DNA from: Hwanghaeella grinnelliae
GTDB taxonomy: Bacteria > Pseudomonadota > Alphaproteobacteria > UBA8366 > Aestuariispiraceae
Reading direction: 5' to 3'
Length of the DNA: 64,000 nucleotides
Assembly (NCBI RefSeq): GCF_004005845.1
Contig: NZ_SADE01000003.1
Location: 620,001 to 684,000, forward strand
The notes beneath the pieces are model-generated. The model saw only the letters and a program-made list of their open reading frames with translations, was not told the origin of the DNA and did not search any database. How positions within the stretch are numbered: the stretch's first letter is position 1; every line of letters begins with the position of its first letter. The position numbers were made by a program, and so were the translations under genes. Shown in pieces: positions 39,372 through 48,189 of the stretch.

Positions 39372-40634
39372 TTAAGCTGCAATGGCGTCGGGAATGAAGA
39401 CGGAATCCGCCTCATAAGTGATTCCGGCACGCAGACAGAAGGCCGGGCGAATCAATTGGTCACTGGCGACCTTGGTGCCGCTGTTGTCCGAAAGCTGGAA
39501 TTTGCCGGTTTCAACCTTGAGAACGCTTATGTCGGCGTCAAAGCCCGGTTGCAGGGACCCGATCCGATCTTCCATCCGGATCAGCTTCGCCGGGTGCGAG
39601 GTTACCATCGCAATAACTTCCGGCAATGACAGGCCGAGATACAACAATTCCGTCATCGCGATCGTCAGGTTGAAGGGCGCGACGCCAAAGAACGGACTCG
39701 ACGTGCGCACCGCATCTGACTGACCGTCGGGAACGGTGACGTTATAACCGTGCATGTCCGCGCCCAGCGTGTAGGGGGTAATCCCCGCTTCCAGGACACG
39801 TTTCGCCGCATCGAAACTGAAATGCGAACCATGTCCCACATCGACGAGAATCTGCTTCTCGTGAACCGCTTCCAACAGGATGGGATGAACTTCGCCCGTG
39901 TCGGAAACGAACCCGCCCGGATGGCGTGTGAACGGATGGGCTAGAATATCGCCAGGTTTCATGATCGGAACCAATTCCGTGATCAGTTCCTCAGCGTCCG
40001 GGATTCGACCACTCTCATCGGTCGGCCAAAGCTGCCCCAGATGTATATACAGGGGCAAATCGGTCTCCCGAGCGATTTGCGCGCCGATCTTGATGACATC
40101 AAGGCCCCAGCGCGATTGGCCGCCGATTTCGGCATGCGCCTTGATCCCTTTGATCAGATCCTTGTTTTCATTGGCAACGCGGATCGTGTGTTCGGCATTC
40201 ACACCGTTCGGGCCGTAAAGTTCCGGGTAGAGATGCCCTTCCAATCCGCCGACCAAATAGCAGGAAATGAAGGCAAGAACCCGGCTGGCAGACGGTTCGG
40301 AAATGAAATGGCGGAAGCCGCCCAAGGTCATGCAACTTGGTCCGCCTTGATCGATCAGCGTTGTAACGCCCGACCGCACACCGACCAGATCCGGTTCCAA
40401 TCCGAAACGCCCGGTCACATGCCGATATACATGGGCATGGGTGTCGATCATGCCCGGCACGACGACATGACCGTCGGCATCGATTCTGTTGAGCGCGCGG
40501 CTGTCCCGCAGGCTGGGCTCCACGGCGGCAATTTTTCCGTCGTTGATGGCAATGTCGAACTTGCCGTCCCGCCCGATCATCGGATCAATCACCCGACCAT
40601 TTTCAACGATCGTTTCATACACCGCTGTCGTCAT
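39372..40634 (-). CDS. Amidohydrolase/deacetylase family metallohydrolase
   Basis: A ~420-residue amidohydrolase-superfamily enzyme of the dihydroorotase-like branch. The N-terminal beta-sandwich (VENGRVIDPMIGRDGKFDIAINDGKIAAV) is followed by the HxH metal motif VVPGMIDTHAHVYRHV, a candidate carbamylated Lys in IKGIKAH, IYIHLGQ, HPFTRHPGG and the metal-ligand Asp region TLGADMHGYN. The end reads SHPAKLIRMEDRIGSLQPGFDADISVL. These enzymes hydrolyse cyclic or linear amides. I prefer the ATG at 40632-40634 (GGAAG eight bases upstream). It is divergent from the molybdenum hydroxylase operon, which suggests a shared pathway. Confidence 0.8.
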   Translation of the reverse strand: MTTAVYETIVENGRVIDPMIGRDGKFDIAINDGKIAAVEPSLRDSRALNRIDADGHVVVPGMIDTHAHVYRHVTGRFGLEPDLVGVRSGVTTLIDQGGPSCMTLGGFRHFISEPSASRVLAFISCYLVGGLEGHLYPELYGPNGVNAEHTIRVANENKDLIKGIKAHAEIGGQSRWGLDVIKIGAQIARETDLPLYIHLGQLWPTDESGRIPDAEELITELVPIMKPGDILAHPFTRHPGGFVSDTGEVHPILLEAVHEKQILVDVGHGSHFSFDAAKRVLEAGITPYTLGADMHGYNVTVPDGQSDAVRTSSPFFGVAPFNLTIAMTELLYLGLSLPEVIAMVTSHPAKLIRMEDRIGSLQPGFDADISVLKVETGKFQLSDNSGTKVASDQLIRPAFCLRAGITYEADSVFIPDAIAA

Positions 40635-40848
40635 CTCAACCGCTTCCATACGTTTCAAGTTTCAGAAACACTCACCGTCATATCCCTATAGATTAAACGG
40701 GAACTGGGATCAGAAAAGAAAAAAGTTGTAAATACGACCATTCACATGACACATTTTGCACTGCAACCAAATCACAACACCGCGACCCGCCGCGATGGTA
40801 CCTTCGGGGCGGGTGTGCATTAGGAACGGCGCGAGTACGGGGCAAGCG

Positions 40849-43215
40849 ATGGCAGGCGACACAGGCACCAAGGAACGCAGCAATTCCGGCGTGGGCGCGC
40901 GGCAGATCCGCCGCGAAGACGACCGCCTATTGCGCGGAAAGGGACGCTTCGTCGCCGACATTAAAATGTCCGGCATGCAGGAACTCGCTTTTCTACGAAG
41001 TCCGCTGGCACATGCTCGTATCAAGTCGATCACCGTCCCGGATGCTCTTCGCGACACAGTTTATCTGGCGGCGGACCTGACCGGTGTAATCGGTATTCGC
41101 GCCGATTCCGGTTTGCCCGGTTTCCGCAGTTCCGTTCAGCCGATCCTGGCGGATACGAAGGTCCGTCATGTCGGCGAGTTGATCGCCGCTTGCCTGTCGG
41201 ATACCCGTGCCGGTGCGGAAGACATCGCGGAAGAAATACAGACTGAGTTCGATGAATTGCCGGCGGTGTGGGACATGACGGCGGCTCAATCGCCGGACGC
41301 CCCGCTGATCCATGAAAATTGGGACAAGAACGCGTTTCTCGAAACGCAAACCGAGGTCGATTTCGACGGCGCTACCGCCGACGCCGCCGTTGTCGTCAAC
41401 AAGACCTTCCGCACTGCGCGGCAATGCATGGCGCCTATCGAAGGGCGCGGGCTAGTGGCGGTCTGGGATCGCACACTTGAGGTCTTGACGCTTCATTCCG
41501 CAACGCAAATGCCGCATATCGTACGGACGGGATTGGCCGAATGCCTGGGCCTGGACCACGGGCAGGTCCGCGTCATCTCACCCGATGTCGGCGGCGGTTT
41601 CGGCTATAAGGGGATATTGCTGGCTGAGGAAGTCTGCGCCTGTTATCTGGCGATTAAGCTGGACCGCCCCATTCGCTGGATTGAAGATCGTCGCGAACAC
41701 CTGACCGCCGGTGCGAATTGCCGTGAGCATTTCTATGACATTACCGGCTATGCTGCGGCTGACGGCACGCTTCTGGCCGTTGATTGCAACGCATTGGTCG
41801 ATTCAGGGGCGTATTCCAGCTATCCGTTTTCCGCCTGTTTGGAAGCCGCCCAAGTCACCAGCATCCTGCCAGGCCCGTACAAGATGCGCGGATACCGGTG
41901 TTCCGCTACGTCGGTAACCACCAACAAACCGCCGATCCTGCCGTTTCGCGGTGTCGCCCGCACGGGCGTTTGTTTCGCGATCGAACTTCTGCTGGACGCC
42001 ATCGCCAGGGAACTCAGCATCGCGCCGGAAGAAATCCGCGCACGAAACCTTGTGACGCCGCAGGAAATGCCTTTCACGAATATCACCAACAAATACTTCG
42101 ACAGCGGCGACTATCCCGAAGCGTTGCGGCGCGCGATAGAAGCAATAGATCTGCCGTCAATTCGAAGCGAACAGAAATCCCAGACCGGACGGGAAAGGAT
42201 CGGTGTCGGCTTATCCATTTTCTGTGAACAAGGCGCCCACGGCACATCCGTCTATCACGGATGGGGAATACCGATGGTCCCGGGTTTCGAACAGGCGACC
42301 GCCAGGCTGACACCGGATGGCGGCCTGGAACTTCGGGTCGGTGTGCATAGCCACGGCCAGGGTTTGGAAACAACCCTGGCGCAGATCGCCCATGAGCGTT
42401 TGGGCATCACCATCGAAAAGATAAAGGTGGTCCACGGCGATACTGCCTATACGCCCTATTCGACAGGCACTTGGGGGTCGCGATGCATCGTCATGGCCGG
42501 CGGCGCTGTTGCGACGGCTTGCGACGCACTCGGCCAGCGCATCCGCAACATTGCCGGGCATCTGCTTCAATCGGAGAACGACGATGTCGCATTGGAAGAC
42601 GGCGTGGCACGGGCCGGGACGGCTTCGGTCAGCATCGAGGAAGTCGCGAAGACCTGGTATTTGAAGCCGCAACTATTGCCCGACGGCGTAGACCCCAGAG
42701 GTCTTGAGGCGACGGAAGGATACAAGACTGTCCAGGATACCGGGACGTTTTCCTATGCCTGCCACGCGGTGAAAGTGAGCGTCGATCTGGACCTGGGTCA
42801 CGTCAAATTGCTGGATTATGTGATCGCCGAAGATGCCGGGACCATGATCAATCCGATGATCGTGGATGGGCAGGTTCTAGGCGGCGCCGTGCAGGGAATC
42901 GGCACCGCCTTGTTCGAAGAAATGCCTTTCAGCGAAACCGGGCAACCGATGGCATCCACCTTGGCGGATTATCATCTGCCCGTCGCCGCGGACATACCCG
43001 ACATTCGCATTATCCATATGGAAACGCCGTCGCCCCTGAGTTATTTCGGCCAAAAGGGAATCGGTGAAAGCGGGGCGATCGGACCACCCGCCGCCATCGC
43101 GAATGCGGTTAACGATGCGTTGTCATCCCTGGGCGCCGAGGTCGCGCAGGTCCCTATGACGCCGGAAAGAATTTTGGCGGCGCTCGATCAAGCGGAAAAG
43201 GGCGACAAGGCATGA
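40849..43215 (+). CDS. Molybdenum hydroxylase large subunit (CoxL/xanthine dehydrogenase family)
   Basis: A 788-residue Mo-cytosine-dinucleotide-binding subunit that hydroxylates a substrate carbon with water. Family motifs are GRGQIRREDDRLLRGKGRFVADI-like entry sequence, DVGGGFGYKG, the active-site loop LPFRGVARTG and the C-terminal FGQKGIGESGAIGPPAAIANAVNDAL with the catalytic Glu. The loop lacks the AYRCSFR signature of true CO dehydrogenase, so another substrate, probably an N-heterocycle or aldehyde, is expected. The ATG at 40849 is selected over an upstream frame because GGGG precedes it. It overlaps the next gene by four bases (ATGA). Confidence 0.9.
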   Translation: MAGDTGTKERSNSGVGARQIRREDDRLLRGKGRFVADIKMSGMQELAFLRSPLAHARIKSITVPDALRDTVYLAADLTGVIGIRADSGLPGFRSSVQPILADTKVRHVGELIAACLSDTRAGAEDIAEEIQTEFDELPAVWDMTAAQSPDAPLIHENWDKNAFLETQTEVDFDGATADAAVVVNKTFRTARQCMAPIEGRGLVAVWDRTLEVLTLHSATQMPHIVRTGLAECLGLDHGQVRVISPDVGGGFGYKGILLAEEVCACYLAIKLDRPIRWIEDRREHLTAGANCREHFYDITGYAAADGTLLAVDCNALVDSGAYSSYPFSACLEAAQVTSILPGPYKMRGYRCSATSVTTNKPPILPFRGVARTGVCFAIELLLDAIARELSIAPEEIRARNLVTPQEMPFTNITNKYFDSGDYPEALRRAIEAIDLPSIRSEQKSQTGRERIGVGLSIFCEQGAHGTSVYHGWGIPMVPGFEQATARLTPDGGLELRVGVHSHGQGLETTLAQIAHERLGITIEKIKVVHGDTAYTPYSTGTWGSRCIVMAGGAVATACDALGQRIRNIAGHLLQSENDDVALEDGVARAGTASVSIEEVAKTWYLKPQLLPDGVDPRGLEATEGYKTVQDTGTFSYACHAVKVSVDLDLGHVKLLDYVIAEDAGTMINPMIVDGQVLGGAVQGIGTALFEEMPFSETGQPMASTLADYHLPVAADIPDIRIIHMETPSPLSYFGQKGIGESGAIGPPAAIANAVNDALSSLGAEVAQVPMTPERILAALDQAEKGDKA

Positions 43216-44021
43216 AACCCGTCGATTTTTCCTACCTCAATGCCATGAACCTGGAACAGGCAGAGAACGCTCTCGCCGGTCAGTCTTGTTCGATCGTTTC
43301 GGGAAACCAGTCACTGGGCCCGATGATGAATCTGAGGCTTGCGCGACCGGGTGTTCTGCTCGACGTCTCCCGTGTTGAGGAACTGCGCCGGGCAGAGGAA
43401 ACGGATACGGAAGTCCGGTTCGGTGCCGCCGTCACCCATGCAGAAATCGAAGACGGGACCGTCCCGGACCCGACCGGCGGTTGGATGCGGGCGGCCGCTT
43501 CCAATATTGCGCATCGGGCCGTTCGCAACCGCGGCACAATCGGGGGCAGTCTGTGCCATGCAGACCCCGCCGCAGACTGGGTCACAGTCTTACCGGCATT
43601 GTCCGCGCAGATTTCCATCGCCGGCCCCGACGGTGTTCGAAAGGTCGACGCCATCGATTTCGTAGTAGGGCCCTATGCCACCGTTCTCGCCCCCGGTGAG
43701 ATCGTCGTTTCCGTTGCGGTCCCCAAACCTTCCGCCGCCGCGCGGTGGGGGTACTGGAAATTCGTTCGGCAAGTTGGTGAGTTTTCGAAAGCAAGCGCCG
43801 CGATCCTTGACGATCCCGACACCGGCCGGTCGCGCGTGATCGTCGGCGCATTGGGCAGGCAACCGCTGTTGATCGACAAGCCCGATGACGTCATCGCCGG
43901 CCGGATAGACGGAAAGGCAGCCCTCTCGCACGCATTGCCGGATATGCCCGCATGCGCTGTCCGGATGCACGCAGTGGCCATCGACCGTGCGATCGAACAA
44001 ATGGCTGGGTCGCCAGAATAG
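43212..44021 (+). CDS. Molybdenum hydroxylase FAD-binding subunit (CoxM-like)
   Basis: A 269-residue medium subunit that carries FAD and passes electrons from the Fe-S clusters. It shows the FAD-binding NQSLGPMMNLRLARPGVLLDVSRV and the pyrophosphate loop region AASNIAHRAVRNRGTIGGSLCHADPAADWVTVLPAL, then the C-terminal CO_deh_flav_C-like domain (WKFVRQVGEFSKASAAI). Its ATG overlaps the large-subunit stop. The gene order large-medium-small differs from the M-S-L order of classic cox clusters. Confidence 0.9.
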   Translation: MKPVDFSYLNAMNLEQAENALAGQSCSIVSGNQSLGPMMNLRLARPGVLLDVSRVEELRRAEETDTEVRFGAAVTHAEIEDGTVPDPTGGWMRAAASNIAHRAVRNRGTIGGSLCHADPAADWVTVLPALSAQISIAGPDGVRKVDAIDFVVGPYATVLAPGEIVVSVAVPKPSAAARWGYWKFVRQVGEFSKASAAILDDPDTGRSRVIVGALGRQPLLIDKPDDVIAGRIDGKAALSHALPDMPACAVRMHAVAIDRAIEQMAGSPE

Positions 44022-44068
44022 GAACCCGGGCGCGTCCCAATCATAGGAACTGGAGTTTCACTTTCCCC

Positions 44069-45247
44069 ATGCAGACCGACGTTGAATTCCTTTTGAACGG
44101 AAAGAAGGTCACGGGCGCCGCTGAACCGCGCACCCATCTGGCCGATTTCATCCGCGAGGATGCGCTGGCCAGCGGCACCCATATCGGCTGCGAACAGGGT
44201 GTTTGTGGCGCTTGCACGGTTTTCGTCGACGGCCGCCCCACGCGATCTTGTATTACCCTTGCCGCAGCCTGCAACGGCGCCGACATTCGCACAGTGGAAG
44301 GTTTCGATACCGACCCCTTGATGGAAGCCATCCGGGACAGTTTCAAACGTCATCACGGCCTTCAATGCGGGTTCTGCACGCCCGGCATGCTGACGACGGC
44401 ATATGATATCATCCGCCGCATCCCGGATGCTGACCGGGAAACCATCCGCAAGGAATTGTCGGGCAATCTGTGCCGGTGCACGGGCTATGCCGGCATCGTC
44501 GACGCGATAGAAGATGTTTTGAAAGAGGCCCCGGCAGCGGCGTTACAGCCCACTGAGCGGCCGCGCTCGGCGATAAGCGCAACGTCTGCAGCGCCAAAGG
44601 CCGCGGAGATTTCCGATTCCAAGCAAGCGCCTTCGCCCGAAACGGTCATTGTGGCCGACATGGCATTGCCCGCGGCCGACTCTTTCGAAACGGCAACTGT
44701 GCTAAGGAAAACAATGCACCTTTCGGCCGGCCCCGAAGAAGCGTGGCGGCTGATTTCGTCCCCAGAGGCAATCGTGTCCTGCATCCCCGGCGCCACTCTA
44801 TCCGGCCCAGTCACCAATGGTATCGCCAACGGCGCCTGCAATGTATCGGCGGGCCCGATCAAGGCGCAATTCCGCGGCACCGCCAGCATCACCTATCTAC
44901 CGGAAACGAAATCCGGCCAGTTGCTGGGACGCGGAAAAGACGGTTTGAGCAGAAGCGGCCTGGAAGGCCGCCTGGATTTCCAATTGGTTCCGAACGACAA
45001 TGCCAGCGACATCAACCTGGAAATGCGGTACCGGTTGAACGGTCCCTTGTCGCAATTCGGCAGACCGGCCTTGGTTGAAGAGATCGCCAACGGCCTTCTT
45101 GCAGATATAGCCCAAGCCATCGACGCAACATTGTCCGGCAATGATGCAACGGCCGGCCGGACACAGCCGCAACGCTCTCTCAGCGGTTTTCGGCTGCTGT
45201 TCAACGCGTTCAAAGGCCTGATCAGGCGCACCTTGTCGACTCGCTAG
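44069..45247 (+). CDS. Fusion of [2Fe-2S] small subunit (CoxS) and CoxG-type SRPBCC domain
   Basis: A 392-residue two-part protein. Residues 1-~155 are a CoxS-type subunit: a plant-type [2Fe-2S] domain (CEQGVCGACTVFVDGRPTRSC) and a helical [2Fe-2S] domain (CGFCTPGML and CRCTGY). An Ala/Pro/Ser-rich linker covers ~160-205. Residues ~210-370 match the CoxG/SRPBCC family (MHLSAGPEEAWRLISSPEAIVSCIPGA, GPIKAQFRGTASITYL). The final ~25 residues are basic (GLIRRTLSTR) and could be membrane-associated. CoxG proteins are separate accessory or anchoring factors in most clusters, so the fusion is unusual. The start is the ATG at 44069. Confidence 0.9.
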   Translation: MQTDVEFLLNGKKVTGAAEPRTHLADFIREDALASGTHIGCEQGVCGACTVFVDGRPTRSCITLAAACNGADIRTVEGFDTDPLMEAIRDSFKRHHGLQCGFCTPGMLTTAYDIIRRIPDADRETIRKELSGNLCRCTGYAGIVDAIEDVLKEAPAAALQPTERPRSAISATSAAPKAAEISDSKQAPSPETVIVADMALPAADSFETATVLRKTMHLSAGPEEAWRLISSPEAIVSCIPGATLSGPVTNGIANGACNVSAGPIKAQFRGTASITYLPETKSGQLLGRGKDGLSRSGLEGRLDFQLVPNDNASDINLEMRYRLNGPLSQFGRPALVEEIANGLLADIAQAIDATLSGNDATAGRTQPQRSLSGFRLLFNAFKGLIRRTLSTR

Positions 45248-45294
45248 GGAATCCCCTACCTTGCAAACAATAATTCTAGCAGGTTTGGGATTCC
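45248..45294 (+). promoter_or_regulatory. Nested dyad before the MarR gene
   Basis: Two nested inverted repeats occupy the 47 bases between the CoxS-CoxG gene and the MarR gene. The outer pair is GGAATCCC (45248-45255) with GGGATTCC (45287-45294). The inner pair is CAAAC (45264-45268) with GTTTG (45283-45287). The position directly before a MarR start fits an autoregulatory operator. Confidence 0.4.
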
Positions 45295-45789
45295 ATGACG
45301 AAAGTACGCATGGCTGCGGATATGAGCCGCGCCGACGAAGACGATCTGTGGCGCAGCGGCGACGTTTCGTTGCGACCCGGGTTTCTGATCCGCCGGCTGC
45401 ATCAAATCCATACAGGCTTATTCCTGGAATCCTGCGGCGAGGAGAACATAACGCCGGTCATGTATTCCGTTCTGTCCTGTTTGTCACAGAACGGACCTTT
45501 GGATCAGACGACACTGGCCAAAGCGGTTGCGATCGACAAGACGAACATGACCGACATCCTGAAACGCCTGATGAACCGGGGCTACGTCATCCGCGAGGTC
45601 GCGGATACGGACCGACGCATGCGGCTGACCACCCTGACGGCCGCGGGGAAAGCGGTTCTGGAACGCACCGACCCATTTGCCCGGGACGCGCATCGCAGAA
45701 CACTGGATGCCTTGTCGCCGCAGGACCGGGTCCGGTTCACCGAAATGATGATGACAATCGTCGCAGCGGCGGAGAACGACGCCGTTTGA
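45295..45789 (+). CDS. MarR family transcriptional regulator
   Basis: A ~164-residue winged-helix regulator: an N-terminal dimer helix, MYSVLSCLSQNGPLDQTTLAKAVAIDKTNMTDILKRLMNRGYVIREVADTDRRMRLTTLTAAGKAVL as recognition helix and wing, and a C-terminal dimer helix. MarR proteins typically respond to small aromatic or heterocyclic ligands by leaving DNA. It lies within the hydroxylase operon on the same strand and probably controls it. Alternative starts at 45310 and 45322 are possible; none has a clear ribosome site. Confidence 0.88.
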   Translation: MTKVRMAADMSRADEDDLWRSGDVSLRPGFLIRRLHQIHTGLFLESCGEENITPVMYSVLSCLSQNGPLDQTTLAKAVAIDKTNMTDILKRLMNRGYVIREVADTDRRMRLTTLTAAGKAVLERTDPFARDAHRRTLDALSPQDRVRFTEMMMTIVAAAENDAV

Positions 45790-45856
45790 CCAAATGGGGC
45801 AACCGGCGCGGCACTGTCCGACCGGACGACTGCCTCCAACCGTCTGGAGGCACACC

Positions 45857-47017
45857 ATGACGTCACCCAAGCCCGCCACCCTGCAATCCTATCGCCAAAT
45901 GTTGGCGGTCGACCCCGTTTTGAAGCGAATTGCGCGCTTGTCCGACCTGTTGGACAACCTGCCCGACCGAACGCTGTTTCACGCCGGTCCTCCTTTTAAG
46001 TCGCTCAAAAATTTGCCCGCGCCGATCCTGAATGCGTCATCCGCGGCGGCCGTCCAAGAAGGATTCGCCGATACCCTCGATGCGGCGCGGAGCGCGGTCA
46101 AATCCGGCGACATCCATCTGTGTCCCGCCCAGGATTTCGGAATCGTAACCCCTTTGGCCTTCGTCGCGGGGCCTAGCATGTACGCAGTTGCCGTAGAGGA
46201 CCGCGCCGCACCGGGTCAGATTGTTGTGTCACCGCTTAACGATGGTCCACCGTCCGGGTGTTTGCGGTTCGGCACAGCCAACGACGCGGGACGCGGGCTG
46301 CTGGACGCACTGTGCGGGGAGGTCGGTGCCGACCTGGCAAGAGGCTTCTCCAGCAGTCCCGCGAACCCGCTGGCGCTCTTGCCGCTGATGTCGGCGGCAA
46401 TCGGGAAAGGCGACGACCTTCACGGGCAGGTCGCGGCTGCCAACGCCCTGTTGCGTCCTGCCTTGGGGTCTGACTTGTCCGATGCAAGCGAAGACTATTT
46501 GGATCAAGCCGGACAGTTCGTGCTGAACGTGATAATGGCTGCCTGCGGCCTTATGCTAAAAGCAGGGAACGGCGTCGCAGGAAGCGAGATGGTAACGGCG
46601 AGCGGCGGAAACGGGCAAGAGATCGGTTATCAGATCGCAAACGCCCCAGGCGATTGGATTACCCTGCCGGCCACCAGACCGGTGGGGCCGGCCCTTCCCG
46701 GCAAAGAAAAATCCACGGCCCTGCCAGCTATCGGCGACAGCGCTGTGATCGATGCCTTGGGTTTCGGCGCGGCCTGCCTACGTTTCGCGCCCACCCTTCA
46801 CGACCCATTGAAGCCGCATATCCCGGATATCTATGCGAACGCGGCGGCGCATGACGCTTATATCGGACCCCATCCCAAATTCTCCTATCCTGGCCTGAAA
46901 CTGGGCCTGGACCTGTCACAACCAAGGCAATGTTTGGGTATTATGCTGGGCATGGTTGAGGAAACGGGCACCGAAGGATTGATCGGGCGGGGAGTCGCGC
47001 CATGGCCGGATGCATGA
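45857..47017 (+). CDS. DUF1116 family protein
   Basis: A 386-residue protein of the DUF1116 (YlbE-like) family. Characteristic stretches are LHAGPPFKSLKNLPAPILN-like text in the N-terminal third, SPLNDGPPSGCLRFG, NVIMAACGLMLKAGNGVAGSEMVTASGGNGQEIGYQI and KFSYPGLKLGLDL near the end. In enterobacteria a DUF1116 protein works with FdrA in oxamate carbamoyl transfer during allantoin breakdown; no FdrA-like gene is visible here, so the role is open. The ATG at 45857 has GGAGG six bases upstream. It follows the MarR gene by 67 bases. Confidence 0.8.
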   Translation: MTSPKPATLQSYRQMLAVDPVLKRIARLSDLLDNLPDRTLFHAGPPFKSLKNLPAPILNASSAAAVQEGFADTLDAARSAVKSGDIHLCPAQDFGIVTPLAFVAGPSMYAVAVEDRAAPGQIVVSPLNDGPPSGCLRFGTANDAGRGLLDALCGEVGADLARGFSSSPANPLALLPLMSAAIGKGDDLHGQVAAANALLRPALGSDLSDASEDYLDQAGQFVLNVIMAACGLMLKAGNGVAGSEMVTASGGNGQEIGYQIANAPGDWITLPATRPVGPALPGKEKSTALPAIGDSAVIDALGFGAACLRFAPTLHDPLKPHIPDIYANAAAHDAYIGPHPKFSYPGLKLGLDLSQPRQCLGIMLGMVEETGTEGLIGRGVAPWPDA

Positions 47018-47055
47018 CGTCGGGTACAGGCTTTCAACCCAAAGGGATTTTGCCC

Positions 47056-47397
47056 CTAGTCGTCGACGATGGCCTGCAAGCAGATATGAACCATGCCCCC
47101 GTCTTCCTTCACTGTATAACGACGCAGAGGTGGAAGCGCCCAGCCCGGCCCGCAAATACCGTCCGACAAACGGAACTTCGCCATATGGCGCGGGCAATTG
47201 ATATGCCCGTCAGCGACGCGACCTTCCACCAGTCGCGCAAACTGATGCGGGCACTGACCTTGATAGGCACCGATGGTTTCTCCATGCCGGATCAATACGA
47301 AGATGTTCTCCCCAATCAGGACTTCATGCGGCTTGTCAGGCAGAAGTTCCACGGACGGAACAACCGCAATCCATTGAAGGTCTTCGGGACTCGACAT
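47056..47397 (-). CDS. Rieske [2Fe-2S] ferredoxin
   Basis: A 113-residue small Rieske protein with the two cluster motifs CPHQF (C-x-H) and CPRHMAKF (C-x2-H) and a third-strand GPGWALPPLRRYTV. It is a soluble electron carrier rather than an oxygenase subunit, since no catalytic domain is attached and no oxygenase gene is nearby. It is convergent with the DUF1116 gene and divergent from the phosphoribosyltransferase gene (32 bases apart). Its partner could be the hydroxylase system or an oxygenase elsewhere. Confidence 0.88.
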   Translation of the reverse strand: MSSPEDLQWIAVVPSVELLPDKPHEVLIGENIFVLIRHGETIGAYQGQCPHQFARLVEGRVADGHINCPRHMAKFRLSDGICGPGWALPPLRRYTVKEDGGMVHICLQAIVDD

Positions 47398-47429
47398 CGG
47401 GCTTTCTCTACTCGTTTGGAATTTACGTC

Positions 47430-48170
47430 ATGAAGCCAGTTACAGACGCCGCCCCGCACTTCACCCGACCGACAACCGATTGCTGGCAGGCTCTGTTGCC
47501 CGGTAGTGACGAGCGAACGACGCAGGGGCCGCCGTTTCAATATACCTATCCCGCCCCTCTGCCCAATGGACAAGTCCTGGAACTGCCTATCCGCGCCATT
47601 CCCGGAACCGACCGCGCGGTTGCATCCCTGATCGCCAATCACGCGAGTTTCTCGGTCATCGAAACGCTTGTATCCCTGATGGCGCCGATGGCCGCGGCCG
47701 AGAAGCCAGACTGTATCGTGGGCCTGCCGACACTGGGTCTTGCCTTCGCACCCAACGTCGCCGAGCGACTGGGTCATCAAAATTTCGCGCCACTCGGTTA
47801 TTCGAAGAAATTCTGGTACAGCGCGGACCTATCCGTGCCGGTGCAGTCGATTACCAGCCCTGGCGGGAACAAATCGCTCTATATCGACCCAAACATCGTT
47901 CCGCGCATATCGGGCAAACGGGTCATTCTTGTTGACGATGCCATATCGTCCGGCACCACGGCCGTCGCCGCCTTCGCACTGCTTGGGCAGTTGGATTGCA
48001 AAATTTGCGGTTTCGTCTGCGCCATGCGGCAAGGCGTAACTTGGCGTGAGAAACTGAATGCTATCGGGCCCGACTATGCTTCCCTCGTGAAAAGCCCTCT
48101 AGCAGGGCCGATATTCGAAAAAGTCGATGACGGTTGGGTGCCCCTTCCCGGCACGCTCGACAGGGCATGA
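47430..48170 (+). CDS. Type I phosphoribosyltransferase family protein
   Basis: A 246-residue protein with the PRPP-binding signature VILVDDAISSGTT at about 171-183 and an upstream PRT core (IVGLPTLGLAFAPNVAERLG, YSKKFWYSADLSVPV). The pattern resembles adenine or xanthine phosphoribosyltransferases, which convert a free base to its nucleotide or act as base-sensing regulators. An N-terminal ~55-residue extension precedes the core. Its location among hydroxylase and importer genes hints at a purine-like substrate for the locus. It ends 19 bases from the convergent livF gene. Confidence 0.8.
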   Translation: MKPVTDAAPHFTRPTTDCWQALLPGSDERTTQGPPFQYTYPAPLPNGQVLELPIRAIPGTDRAVASLIANHASFSVIETLVSLMAPMAAAEKPDCIVGLPTLGLAFAPNVAERLGHQNFAPLGYSKKFWYSADLSVPVQSITSPGGNKSLYIDPNIVPRISGKRVILVDDAISSGTTAVAAFALLGQLDCKICGFVCAMRQGVTWREKLNAIGPDYASLVKSPLAGPIFEKVDDGWVPLPGTLDRA

Positions 48171-48189
48171 CACGGGTTTTCCGGAATCC

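Noticed and set aside
40849-45247. Reading the molybdenum hydroxylase as aerobic CO dehydrogenase
   Set aside because: The large subunit lacks the AYRCSFR active-site loop and the gene order is L-M-S rather than M-S-L; CoxDEF maturation genes are also absent.
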